From Stenotrophomonas maltophilia (GTDB lineage Bacteria; Pseudomonadota; Gammaproteobacteria; Xanthomonadales; Xanthomonadaceae), in NCBI GenBank assembly GCA_002435595.1, contig DJBL01000085.1, positions 1-19,332 on the forward strand: a stretch of 19,332 nucleotides of DNA. Direction: 5' to 3'. Each line of letters begins with the position of its first letter. The first letter of the stretch is position 1. This document shows positions 8,264 through 16,236 of this stretch, in pieces. Under the pieces are notes generated by a model. That model made no database searches and was not told the origin of the DNA. It was given only the letters and a program-made list of their open reading frames with translations. The translations under genes were made by a program, and so were the position numbers.

Positions 8264-8908
8264 ATGAGCCAGCAACGTTGGTCAGAGGCCTGCGAACGCA
8301 ACCGTGATCCGATCCTGGCGGTACTGCAGCGGCACCTGCACGGGCGTGCGCGCGTACTGGAAATCGGCAGCGGCACCGGCCAGCACGCGGCGTACTTCGC
8401 TGCCCGGCTGCCGCAGCTGCAGTGGCAGGCCAGCGACCACCCCGAGTACCTGCCTGGCATCGCCGAGCGCCTGGCCGAGGCCGCGCTGGCCAATGCGCCC
8501 CCGCCCTGGCCGCTGCAGGCGGTCCTGTCGCCGGTGCCGGGCCTGGCCCCGTTGCCGGGCCTGGCCCCGTTGCCGGACGCGGCGCTGGGTTTCGATGCGG
8601 TGTTCAGCGCCAACACCCTGCACATCATGAGCTGGGCGCACGTGCAGGCACTGTTCGCCGGGTTGCCGGCGGTGATGGCGGACCAGGCGCTGCTGTGCAT
8701 CTACGGGCCGTTCAACTACCACGGTGCGTTCAGCAGCGACAGCAACCGCCAGTTCGATGCGTGGCTGAAGGCGCGCGATGCCGACTCGGGGATCCGCGAT
8801 GCGGAGGCGGTGGACGCGCTGGCCGCGGCGCAGGGGCTGCAGCTGATCGAGGATGTGGCGATGCCGGCCAACAACCGGTTGCGGGTGTGGCGGCGTGGGC
8901 TGCGGTAG
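8264..8908 (+). CDS. DUF938 family SAM-dependent methyltransferase
   Basis: A 214-residue protein from the ATG at 8264. A TTG at 8228 could add 12 residues, but MSQQRWSEACERNRDPILAVL matches the usual family start. Motif I of class I methyltransferases is VLEIGSGTGQHAAYFA (residues 31-46), followed by the acidic loop ASDHPEYLPGI. Later come FDAVFSANTLHIMSW and LLCIYGPFNYHGAFSSDSN, which are characteristic of DUF938. The substrate is unknown. The protein is cytoplasmic and apparently monocistronic, converging on the oxidoreductase gene. An internal tandem duplication of 18 bp (8537-8572) encodes PGLAPL twice, lengthening a proline-rich loop between the strands. Confidence 0.9.
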   Translation: MSQQRWSEACERNRDPILAVLQRHLHGRARVLEIGSGTGQHAAYFAARLPQLQWQASDHPEYLPGIAERLAEAALANAPPPWPLQAVLSPVPGLAPLPGLAPLPDAALGFDAVFSANTLHIMSWAHVQALFAGLPAVMADQALLCIYGPFNYHGAFSSDSNRQFDAWLKARDADSGIRDAEAVDALAAAQGLQLIEDVAMPANNRLRVWRRGLR

Positions 8909-8914
8909 TAGCGG

Positions 8915-9006
8915 GTAGCCGACCAACGGTCGGCTCTATCTGGTAGCCGACCAACGGTCGGCTCTACCCGGGTGGACCTGGCAGCCGACCAACGGTCGGC
9001 GCTGCC
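8915..9006. repeat. Cluster of three SMAG-type palindromes
   Basis: Three copies of the 17-bp palindrome GCCGACCAACGGTCGGC occur at 8918-8934, 8946-8962 and 8984-9000: 7-bp arms with a 3-nt loop. On the minus strand the middle copy has the canonical GTAG head (GTAGAGCCGACC...). The first copy reads ATAG and the third CAGC at that point, so the heads are drifting. All three share one orientation. The third copy is extended by outer GGCAGC/GCTGCC pairing. They fill the 116-bp space between the convergent ends of the DUF938 and indolepyruvate oxidoreductase genes, where they may act as two-way transcript end or 3'-stabilising structures. No T-tract follows on either strand. Confidence 0.9.
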
Positions 9007-9024
9007 GGGCGACGGCTGGCGTGC

Positions 9025-12000
9025 TTAGGCGACCTGCACGATGTGCAGGGCGCGCGGGTTCTTCCATTGCGCCAGCAACGTGGCTTGGCGGGCCTTGGCC
9101 TTGTGCAGGTGCGCTTCCTTGACGTGCCCGTAGCCGCGGATGTGCTCGGGGATGCTGGCGATCTCCACCGCCAGCGCCACGCGGTCATCGCTCAGGCCTT
9201 GGAGCAGCAGCGCCACGGTCTGCTCGTAGTCGGTGATCAGCTGGCGCTCGCCGCGGCGTTCGGCGGTGCGGCCGAACACGTCGAAGGTGCCACCGCGCAG
9301 GAATTTGAGTCGGGCCAGCAGGCCGAACGCCTTGAGCATCCACGGCCCGTATTCCTTCTTGATCAGGCGGCCCTGCGCATCCTTCTTCGCAAACAGCGGC
9401 GGAGCCAGGTGGAAGCGCAGCTGGAAATCACCCTCGAACTGCTGCTGCAGGCGGCGCTGGAACTCGCCGCTGGTGTACAGCCGCGCCACTTCGTACTCGT
9501 CCTTGTAGGCCATCAGCTTGAAGTAGTAGCGGGCCACCGTTTCGGTCAGCGCGGTGCTGCCCACGGCGTCCCATTCGGCGGCGCGCACCTTGTCCACCAG
9601 GGCGCGGTAGCGCGCGGCGTAGGCGCTGTCCTGATAGTCGGTGAGGAAGCGCACGCGGCGCTCCACCAGCTCGTCCAGCGAGCGCGACAGGCGCTCATCG
9701 TCCAGCGGCAGGAAGGCCACGTCCTCGCTCACGCCATGCCCGGGCAGGCCGCGCAGCTCGCGCTCGTCGCCGGTGTCGCGCGGGGCCGCGTTGGCGCCCC
9801 ATTCGTTGCCCTCCCACTCACCCGGCGGCAGGTCGCGCAGCGGGCCGGGGGTGCGCTCGGCATCGGTGTGGCCATTGCGGATCAGGCCGGCGGCCTGCTG
9901 CACCGCCTGCGGATCGACGGCGGCCAGGCGGCCCCAGGCGAAGGCCTGCTGGTTCATCGCCACGGCCGCGCCGTTGAGCTCGATGGCGCGCATCAGCGCC
10001 TCGAAGGAAATCGGCACCAGGCCCTGCTGCCAGGCGAAGCCGAGGATGAACAGGTTGGCGGCGATGGCATCGCCCAGCAGCGCGGTGGCCAGCTGGGTGG
10101 CGTCCAGCAGCATCGGCTCGCGACCGCCCAGCGCCACGCGGATGCCGGCGATGATGTCTGCCGCCGGGAACTGCATGTCCGGGCGGGTGGTGAAGGTGCC
10201 CGGCATCGCTTCATAGGTGTTGAGCACCACCTGCGAGCGCTCGGCGCGCACTTTGGACAACGCCCAGTAATCGTTGACCACCACCATGTCGCAGCCCACC
10301 ACCAGGTCGGCCTCGCCGGCGGCGATGCGCACGGCGTGGATGTCCTCGGGCGTGCGCGCGATGCGGATGTGGGTGGTCACCGCGCCGCCTTTCTGGGCCA
10401 GGCCGGTCTGGTCGAGCACGCTGGCGCCCTTGCCCTCCAGGTGCCCGGCCATGCCCAGCAGCGCACCGATGGTCACCACGCCGGTGCCACCGACGCCGGT
10501 GATCAGGATGTTCCAGGGCTGCTCGAGCGTGCTGCGGAAGGTCGGCGCCGGCAGGTTGTCCAGCAGCGCGCTGCGGTCGCTGCGCGCGCCCTTGCGCGGC
10601 TTGCCGCCGTGCACGGTGACAAAGCTCGGGCAGAAGCCGGTGGTGCAGCTGTAGTCCTTGTTGCAGTTGGACTGGTCGATGTCGCGCTTGCGCCCGAACT
10701 CGGTTTCCTTGGGCAGCACCGACACGCAGAAACTCTTCTGCCCGCAGTCGCCGCAGCCTTCGCAGACCAGCGAATTGACCACCACCCGCTTGGGCGGGTC
10801 GACCAGCTTGCCGCGCTTGCGGCGACGACGCTTCTCGGTGGCGCAGGTCTGTTCGTAGATCAGGATGCTGGTGCCCTTCACCTCGCGCAGCTGCTTCTGC
10901 ACCGCGTCCAGCTCGGCGCGATCGAAGAACTCCACGCCCTCGGGGAACAGCTCGCGCTTGTTCCACTTGCCGATCTCATCGCTCACCAGCACGATGGTCT
11001 GCACGCCTTCGGCCCGCATCTGGTGGGCGATCTGCGGCACGCTCAGGGTGCCGTCCACCGGCTGCCCGCCGGTCATCGCCACCGCGTCGTTGTAGAGGAT
11101 CTTGTAGGTGATGTTGACCCCGGCGGCGATCGCCTGGCGGATCGCCAGCGAGCCACTGTGGAAGTAGGTGCCGTCACCGAGGTTCTGGAACACGTGCTCG
11201 GTATCGGTGAAGGCCGCCTGCCCGGCCCAGGTGACGCCTTCGCCGCCCATGTGGGTGAAGGTATCGGTGCTGCGGTCCATCCAGGTCACCATGTAATGGC
11301 ACCCGATCCCGCCCAGTGCGCGCGAGCCTTCCGGCACGCGGGTGGAGGTGTTGTGCGGACAGCCGGAGCAGTAGTGCGGCACGCGCGGGAAACTGGCGCG
11401 CGGCAGGGCGAGCTCGGCTTCCTTTTCGTCCATCCAGCGCAGGCGCTGTTCGATCGATTCGTTGGAGACGCCGGTGGATTGAAGCAGGCGCTGGATGCGC
11501 CTGCCGATGACGCCGGCGATGGTGGCCGGGGTCAGCTCGTTGGTGGACGGCAGGATCCAGCTGCCGGCCTCGTCGTACTTGCCCACGATCGACGGGCGCG
11601 GACCGGCACTGGCCGGCCAGTTGTAGAACTGTTCCTTCATCTGGCGCTCGATGAAGGCACGCTTCTCCTCCACCACCACGATGTCTTCCAGGCCCTGCGC
11701 AAAGCGCGCGATGCCCACCGGCTCCAGCGGCCAGGTCATGCCGACCTTGTACACGCGGATGCCGATGTCGGCGCAGGCCTGTTCGTCCAGGCCCAGGTAT
11801 TCCAGCGCCTGCAGCACGTCCAGGTAGCTCTTGCCGGCGGTGACGATGCCCAGCCGCGCGCGCGGCGAATCCATCACCACCCGGTCGATGCCGTTGGCGC
11901 GGGCGAACGCCTGCGCGGCCTTGACCGCATAGCGGTGCAGGCGCATCTCCTGGTCCAGCGGCGGATCCGGCCAGCGGATGTTGAGGCCGCCGGCCGGCAT

Positions 12001-12741
12001 CTCGAAGTCTTCGGGCAGGACGATCCTGCGCGCGAACGGGTCCACCTGGACCGAGGCCGAGGATTCCACGGTCTCGGCGATGGTCTTGAAGCCGATCCAG
12101 CGCCCGGTGTAACGGCTCATCGCCCAGCCGAGCAGGCCCATGTCCAAGATGTCCTGCACGCCGGCGGGGTTGAGCACCGGCATCATCGCGCTGACGAATT
12201 CATCTTCGCTGCCATGCGGCAGGGTCGAACTGCGGCAGGCATGGTCGTCGGCGGCCAGCGCCAGCACGCCGCCGTGCACCGAGGTGCCGGCCGCGTTGGC
12301 ATGCTTGAACACGTCGCCGCAGCGGTCCACGCCGGGACCCTTGCCGTACCACATGCCATACACGCCCTGGACCTTGGCGCCCGGGAACAGGTTGGTCTGC
12401 TGGGTACCCCAGACCATGGTCGCGCCGAGGTCTTCGTTGAGGCCGGGGGTGAACTTCACCCGCGCCGCCTCCAGGTGCTGCCGGGCCCGCCACAGCTCCA
12501 GGTCGAAACCGCCCAGCGGGCTGCCGCGGTAGCCGCTGATGAAGCCGGCCGTGTCCAGCCCGGCCGCTTCGTCGCGCAGGCGCTGCATCAACGGCAGCCG
12601 TACCAGGGCCTGCACCCCGCTCAGGTAGATGCGGCCATCGGTACGGGTGTACTTGTGGTCCAGCGTATAGCTGGCGTCCAGGCCACCGGCGTCGGGCTGG
12701 TTGGCGGAGGAGGGCGAGGTGAGTTCGGCGGTACTGGTCAT
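9025..12741 (-). CDS. Indolepyruvate:ferredoxin oxidoreductase, fused alpha-beta type
   Basis: A 1238-residue single-chain 2-oxoacid:ferredoxin oxidoreductase. Such enzymes convert aryl or branched 2-oxoacids with CoA to acyl-CoA, CO2 and reduced ferredoxin, using TPP and Fe-S clusters. The N-terminal part (about 30-440) is the IorA-like pyrimidine-binding half. Residues 458-560 hold YCSGCPHNTS, the TPP-binding GDGTYFHSG (522-530) and NDAVAMTGGQ (551-560). A ferredoxin-like cysteine set follows: C660, C663, C666, C672, with C693, C699 and C704. Residues 745-940 form the IorB/gamma domain (GVGGTGVVTIG, QTGLAQKGGAVTTHIR). The last 250 residues are a C-terminal extension typical of the long proteobacterial form. 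A very basic run (EKRRRRKRGK, 636-645) precedes the Fe-S region. The gene stands alone, in line with amino-acid catabolism. The exact substrate cannot be read from sequence. Confidence 0.95.
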   Translation of the reverse strand: MTSTAELTSPSSANQPDAGGLDASYTLDHKYTRTDGRIYLSGVQALVRLPLMQRLRDEAAGLDTAGFISGYRGSPLGGFDLELWRARQHLEAARVKFTPGLNEDLGATMVWGTQQTNLFPGAKVQGVYGMWYGKGPGVDRCGDVFKHANAAGTSVHGGVLALAADDHACRSSTLPHGSEDEFVSAMMPVLNPAGVQDILDMGLLGWAMSRYTGRWIGFKTIAETVESSASVQVDPFARRIVLPEDFEMPAGGLNIRWPDPPLDQEMRLHRYAVKAAQAFARANGIDRVVMDSPRARLGIVTAGKSYLDVLQALEYLGLDEQACADIGIRVYKVGMTWPLEPVGIARFAQGLEDIVVVEEKRAFIERQMKEQFYNWPASAGPRPSIVGKYDEAGSWILPSTNELTPATIAGVIGRRIQRLLQSTGVSNESIEQRLRWMDEKEAELALPRASFPRVPHYCSGCPHNTSTRVPEGSRALGGIGCHYMVTWMDRSTDTFTHMGGEGVTWAGQAAFTDTEHVFQNLGDGTYFHSGSLAIRQAIAAGVNITYKILYNDAVAMTGGQPVDGTLSVPQIAHQMRAEGVQTIVLVSDEIGKWNKRELFPEGVEFFDRAELDAVQKQLREVKGTSILIYEQTCATEKRRRRKRGKLVDPPKRVVVNSLVCEGCGDCGQKSFCVSVLPKETEFGRKRDIDQSNCNKDYSCTTGFCPSFVTVHGGKPRKGARSDRSALLDNLPAPTFRSTLEQPWNILITGVGGTGVVTIGALLGMAGHLEGKGASVLDQTGLAQKGGAVTTHIRIARTPEDIHAVRIAAGEADLVVGCDMVVVNDYWALSKVRAERSQVVLNTYEAMPGTFTTRPDMQFPAADIIAGIRVALGGREPMLLDATQLATALLGDAIAANLFILGFAWQQGLVPISFEALMRAIELNGAAVAMNQQAFAWGRLAAVDPQAVQQAAGLIRNGHTDAERTPGPLRDLPPGEWEGNEWGANAAPRDTGDERELRGLPGHGVSEDVAFLPLDDERLSRSLDELVERRVRFLTDYQDSAYAARYRALVDKVRAAEWDAVGSTALTETVARYYFKLMAYKDEYEVARLYTSGEFQRRLQQQFEGDFQLRFHLAPPLFAKKDAQGRLIKKEYGPWMLKAFGLLARLKFLRGGTFDVFGRTAERRGERQLITDYEQTVALLLQGLSDDRVALAVEIASIPEHIRGYGHVKEAHLHKAKARQATLLAQWKNPRALHIVQVA

Positions 12742-12902
12742 GGCTGGCCCGGCAAGTCGGCTGGCACGGCCGCAACGAACACGGCCGGAAAGGCGCGAAT
12801 TGTAACAGTGGCGCCGAAATGGCCACGGGCACTCGCGCCGGGGCGCGTGCTGGGGTTAGGATCGGGACCGGGAGGTTGTTGTGACAACCCGGGGGAGTTT
12901 GC
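12742..12902. promoter_or_regulatory. Divergent intergenic region (oxidoreductase / TPR protein)
   Basis: This 161-bp spacer separates two divergent starts. For the oxidoreductase (minus strand), TGTTACAAT at 12799-12807 fits an extended -10 with one mismatch; no good -35 is visible. For the plus-strand gene, TAGGAT at 12857-12862 is a possible -10. It is followed by a 6-bp hairpin GGTTGT/ACAACC (12874-12889) with a 4-nt loop, just before a GGGGGAG ribosome site at 12891-12897. The hairpin could modulate access to the ribosome site. Confidence 0.4.
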
Positions 12903-13553
12903 ATGGCAGTGGCAAGACACAGGCTGGCCGGCGTGGTGCTGGCGGCTGGATTGATGGCGGGGTGGATCGCCGAAGGGGTGGCAGCGCAACCGCTGCCGGC
13001 AGTGCAGGAGTTCTACTTCGACCAGGACGCGGCCGCCGCGCCGGTGGTGGTGGTCCGCGGCGAAGGCGCCGACCTGATCGAACAACTGATGAAGCAGCGC
13101 GAGCGCGGCCGCAAATCGCTCGATGCCACCGTACAGCTGGCGGGCGTGGCGATCGCCCAGGGCCGGCCGGAGCTGGGCCGCAGCCTGTACGAGGAAGCCC
13201 TGGGCAGTGCTCCGGCCACCACGGTGACCGGTCGCACGGTGCGCTGGAACTATGGCTGGGACCTGTTCCGGCTGGGCGAGGTCGATGCGGCGCTGACCCA
13301 GTGGGGCAACGCCCAGGCCAGCGTGCGCGGCAATGCGTCCTGGGTGCCGGCCACCTATGCGCTGGCGCTGTGGACGCTGGGCCGCAAGGACGAGGCGGTG
13401 CGCTGGTATGCCGCCGCGGTGCGGACCGAGCCGCAGCAGTGGAGTGGCAGCAGCGCGTACGCCACGTTGCTGCCGACCTGGCGCGACAGCGAGCGCGCTA
13501 CCCTGGCCGAGGTGCAGCAGGCCTGGGCGGCGCAGCCACCGGCCTGGCCCTGA
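12903..13553 (+). CDS. Exported TPR-like protein of unknown function
   Basis: A 216-residue protein with a strong GGGGGAG ribosome site 5 nt before its ATG. Residues 1-28 form a signal peptide: basic MAVARHRLAG, a hydrophobic core, and EGVAAQ near the cut site. There is no lipobox cysteine. The mature part is helical and contains TPR-like pairs: RWNYGWDLFRLGEVDAALTQW, then ATYALALWTLGRKDEAVRWY, each with the small-large hydrophobic spacing and a G-x-x-x-x-A turn. It ends in a conserved-looking tail PTWRDSERATLAEVQQAW. TPR proteins mediate protein contacts; in the periplasm they often serve envelope or TonB-linked complexes, but no partner is adjacent. I cannot assign a function. Confidence 0.8.
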   Translation: MAVARHRLAGVVLAAGLMAGWIAEGVAAQPLPAVQEFYFDQDAAAAPVVVVRGEGADLIEQLMKQRERGRKSLDATVQLAGVAIAQGRPELGRSLYEEALGSAPATTVTGRTVRWNYGWDLFRLGEVDAALTQWGNAQASVRGNASWVPATYALALWTLGRKDEAVRWYAAAVRTEPQQWSGSSAYATLLPTWRDSERATLAEVQQAWAAQPPAWP

Positions 13554-13660
13554 GCGCCTGGCTGGCGGCCGCCGCGCGCGGTCGCCACCGGGTCCTGCGC
13601 GCGTTGCGATGCGGCTCGGCTTCGACCAAGGTCGGGGCCGGGGTCCGCGCCTGCATCGGC

Positions 13661-13666
13661 TAGGCT
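13661..13666 (+). promoter_or_regulatory. Possible -10 box of a leaderless transcript (AEC permease)
   Basis: TAGGCT keeps the three most conserved -10 bases (TA...T) and lies 6 nt before the ATG at 13673, so transcription would start at or next to the A of the start codon. No Shine-Dalgarno precedes this ATG. No -35 is recognisable. The 119-bp gap 13554-13672 holds nothing else I can support. Confidence 0.3.
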
Positions 13667-13672
13667 GCTGCG

Positions 13673-14587
13673 ATGGCTTTCGATGCATTCGCCCTGATCC
13701 TGACCATGCTCGGCCTGGGCATGCTGTTCGCACGCCTGCGCGCGCTGCCTGACAACAGCGCCGAGGTGCTCAACCGCGTGGTGCTGTACGTATGCCTGCC
13801 GGCGGCGGTGCTCACCTACGTGCCGCGCCTGCGCCTGGACATGGGCCTGCTCGGGCTGATGGCCACGCCGTGGCTGCTGATGCTGGCCAGCGTGGCCCTG
13901 GTGTCGCTGGCCACGCGCCTGTTCGGGTTTGCCCGCGACGTGCACGCGGTGCTGCTGATCTGCGTGGCGCTGGCCAATTCCAGCTTCATCGGCTATCCGA
14001 TGGTGCGCGCGCTGCTGGGCGATGGCGCCCTGCCGTATGCGGTGGTCTATGACCAGTTCGGCACGTTCGTGCTGCTGTCCACCTTCGGCCTGTACGTGAT
14101 CGCCCGCTACAGTGGCGACCGCCCGCCCACCGCACGCCAGGTGCTGGCCCGCATCGCGCGGTTTCCGCCGTTGTGGGCGCTGGTGTTCGCCCTGGTGCTG
14201 ATGCCCGCAGATCCCCCGCACTGGATCGGCACCGCGCTCGGCCAGCTGGCCGATGCGATGCTGCCGCTGGTGATGCTGGCGGTGGGCCTGTCGATCCGGC
14301 TGCGCTTGTCGCGCGCCGAACTCACGCCGCTGGGCATCGGGCTGCTGCTCAAGCTGCTGGTGATGCCGGCGCTGGCCCTGCCGCTGGCGTGGCTGTTCGG
14401 GCTGCACGGCACGCTGCTGAAGGTCAACGTGCTCGAGTCGGCCATGCCGACCATGATCACCGCTGCCGCGCTGGCGATCTCGCACCGGCTGGCCCCGCGA
14501 CTGGCTGCGGCGATGGTCGGTTACGGCATCCTGCTGTCGCTGGTGACGCTGCCGGCGTGGGTCGCCGTGCTGCAGCGCCCCGGATGA
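13673..14587 (+). CDS. AEC (auxin efflux carrier) family permease
   Basis: A 304-residue integral membrane protein with about ten hydrophobic segments arranged as two five-helix halves around a polar centre. Family marks are the N-terminal LTMLGLGMLFARL, then LNRVVLYVCLPAAVL, ALANSSFIGYPMVRALLG with the conserved N-S-x-F-x-G-x-P, and the second-half LKVNVLESAMPTMITAAALA (about 249-268), where E-x-A-M-P is diagnostic. AEC proteins move small organic anions such as malate or malonate across the inner membrane; here the substrate is unknown. Length is normal. No ribosome site is visible before the ATG. It converges on the Ycf46-like gene with 33 bp between stops, in which I see no terminator hairpin. 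Confidence 0.9.
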   Translation: MAFDAFALILTMLGLGMLFARLRALPDNSAEVLNRVVLYVCLPAAVLTYVPRLRLDMGLLGLMATPWLLMLASVALVSLATRLFGFARDVHAVLLICVALANSSFIGYPMVRALLGDGALPYAVVYDQFGTFVLLSTFGLYVIARYSGDRPPTARQVLARIARFPPLWALVFALVLMPADPPHWIGTALGQLADAMLPLVMLAVGLSIRLRLSRAELTPLGIGLLLKLLVMPALALPLAWLFGLHGTLLKVNVLESAMPTMITAAALAISHRLAPRLAAAMVGYGILLSLVTLPAWVAVLQRPG

Positions 14588-14620
14588 GAACCGGCGCTAC
14601 GTCGGCGCGGCGGCCAACGT

Positions 14621-16105
14621 TTACCCGTCGGCGCTGACGGTGCGGCCGCGCGCCCATTCGCGCAACGCGTTGACCTGTTCGGCCATCAACACCGACAACG
14701 GCCGGCTGTTGCGGATTTCGGTCATCAGCAGCTCGGTATCCAGCACCCGGGTTTCGGCGTGCGCGGCATACAGCCCGGCCACCACGGCCTGTTCGATCTC
14801 GGCGCCGGAGAAGCCATCGCTGGCCGCCGCCAGGGCCGGCAGCGCGAAGTCGTCGGCATTGAGCTGGCGCCGGCCCAGGTGCAGGCGCAGCAGCTCCACC
14901 CGGGTGTTGGCATCGGGCAGGTCGACGAAGAAGATCTCGTCGAAGCGGCCCTTGCGCAGCAGTTCGGCAGGCAGCTCGTGCACCTGGTTGGCGGTGGCCA
15001 CGATGAACACCGTGCCCTTGCGCTCGGCCAGCCAGGTCAGCAGGTGGCCCAGGACGCGCCGCGACACCCCGCCATCCTCGCCACCGCTGGCCAGGCCCTT
15101 CTCGATCTCGTCGATCCACAGCACGCACGGGGCCAGCTGCTCGGCCGAGGCCAGCGCTTCGCGCAGGTTCTTCTCGGTCTCGCCGTGGTACTTGTCATAC
15201 AGGCTGCCAAAGTCCAGCCGCAGCAGCGGCACCCCGAAGCCGGCCGCCGTGGCCTTGGCCAGCATCGACTTGCCGCAGCCCTGCACGCCCAGCAGCAGCA
15301 TGCCCTTGGGCGGGTCCAGTCCGGCCGGGCCCTGGCCCCCCAGGAAGATCGTCCGGCGCTGGTTGACCCAGCGCTTGAGCCGGTTGGCCCCGGCCACGTC
15401 GGCAAAGCGGGTGGTGTCGTATTCGTAATGCAGGTGCCCGGCGCGGTTGAGCAGCTCGAACTTGAGCCGGGCCAGCTGCGGCAGGTCGTCCTGGCTGAGC
15501 GCGCCGTCGGCGAAGATCAGCTGGCGCGCGATCCGGCGTGCGTCGACCATGCTCAGCCCGCGCAGGTTGTGCAGGATCTTCTTGACCGCCTCGTTGTCCA
15601 CCTCGACCCGACGCCCGCCGTTCTCGCGGGCATAGGCTTCGGCCTCCTCGCGCAGCATCTTCAGCAGCGCGTTGAGGTCGGGCAGGCGCGGGTTGAAGCG
15701 GGTGGCCAGTGCCTCCAGCTCGGCCGGCAGCTCCACCTTGGCCCCGATCAGCACCAGCACATGGGCCTGGCAATGACGGCGCTGGATCAGGTCGCGCAGG
15801 GCACGCTGGTGGCTGGCATAGCCCAGGTAGGGGTGGAAATCGAGCAGCAGGTAGATCCCGCGCTGTTCGGCCTGGCGGATCATCTGCAACGCCGAACTGG
15901 CATCGGGCGGGCCGACCGCGTCATCCTCGCGGTCCATGTCGATGCGGCGCAGGCCCTCGGTGATCGACCAGCGGTGCAGGGCACGCCAGACGTGCATCAG
16001 GGTCTGCCGGAACAGCTCCACGACACGACCCTCGTCCTGGGTCTCGATGACGATCAGCGGGGTGTTGGCGCGGATCAGTGCGCTCAGGTCCTGTAACTCG
16101 CTCAT
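14621..16105 (-). CDS. Ycf46-like AAA ATPase
   Basis: A 494-residue AAA ATPase. I use the ATG at 16105 (MSELQDLSALIRANTPLIVI); upstream codons in frame look non-coding. An AAAGGA lies 12 nt before it. Residues 1-230 are the Ycf46-type N-domain (LIRANTPLIVIETQDEGRVV, YLLLDFHPYL). The AAA core has Walker A GVQGCGKS (273-280), Walker B CVLWIDEIEKG (D332, E333), sensor-1 TAN (371-373) and an arginine-finger region LRKGRFDEIFFVDLP (383-397). Ycf46 proteins are known from cyanobacteria, with a reported link to CO2 uptake, and are widespread in proteobacteria with no settled role. The core resembles FtsH/ARC-type AAA proteins but there is no protease domain and no membrane helix. It is divergent from the parA-like gene, 131 bp apart. 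Confidence 0.9.
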   Translation of the reverse strand: MSELQDLSALIRANTPLIVIETQDEGRVVELFRQTLMHVWRALHRWSITEGLRRIDMDREDDAVGPPDASSALQMIRQAEQRGIYLLLDFHPYLGYASHQRALRDLIQRRHCQAHVLVLIGAKVELPAELEALATRFNPRLPDLNALLKMLREEAEAYARENGGRRVEVDNEAVKKILHNLRGLSMVDARRIARQLIFADGALSQDDLPQLARLKFELLNRAGHLHYEYDTTRFADVAGANRLKRWVNQRRTIFLGGQGPAGLDPPKGMLLLGVQGCGKSMLAKATAAGFGVPLLRLDFGSLYDKYHGETEKNLREALASAEQLAPCVLWIDEIEKGLASGGEDGGVSRRVLGHLLTWLAERKGTVFIVATANQVHELPAELLRKGRFDEIFFVDLPDANTRVELLRLHLGRRQLNADDFALPALAAASDGFSGAEIEQAVVAGLYAAHAETRVLDTELLMTEIRNSRPLSVLMAEQVNALREWARGRTVSADG

Positions 16106-16132
16106 GCCGGCTTGCAATCCTTTGGATCGCGC

Positions 16133-16141
16133 ACGATAGCA
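16133..16141 (-). promoter_or_regulatory. Extended -10 candidate for the Ycf46-like gene
   Basis: On the minus strand TGCTATCGT matches an extended -10 (TGn plus TATCGT). It would start transcription near 16126, leaving a leader of about 20 nt that contains the AAAGGA ribosome site at 16118-16123. No good -35 is present, as often with extended -10 promoters. Confidence 0.4.
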
Positions 16142-16236
16142 AAGCGTCGCCCGGTACAGGGGGTTCAGCGCCGCGACTATCTCCGTCACGGACGGCGGTG
16201 TACGCTGCGGTGACGTTCCCCGGAAGCGAGGCTGGC

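Noticed and set aside
4863..8267. A 1134-codon open frame on the plus strand, opposite both tldD genes
   Set aside because: It is a shadow of GC-rich codon use. The translation is rich in G, A, V, H, D and R and shows no domain, and the minus strand encodes two clear TldD proteins with catalytic motifs and proper starts.
9043..12954. A 1303-codon open frame on the plus strand, opposite the oxidoreductase gene
   Set aside because: Same antisense-shadow effect. The minus-strand protein has intact TPP, Fe-S and gamma-domain motifs across the same span, while the plus translation shows no recognisable motif.
14588..14620. A rho-independent terminator between the convergent AEC and Ycf46-like genes
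   Set aside because: The 33 bp contain GC-rich stretches but no stable inverted repeat followed by a T-run on either strand.
16106..16236. A parS-like centromere site near the ParA gene
   Set aside because: I found no parS-like 16-bp palindrome there, and no parB gene is adjacent.
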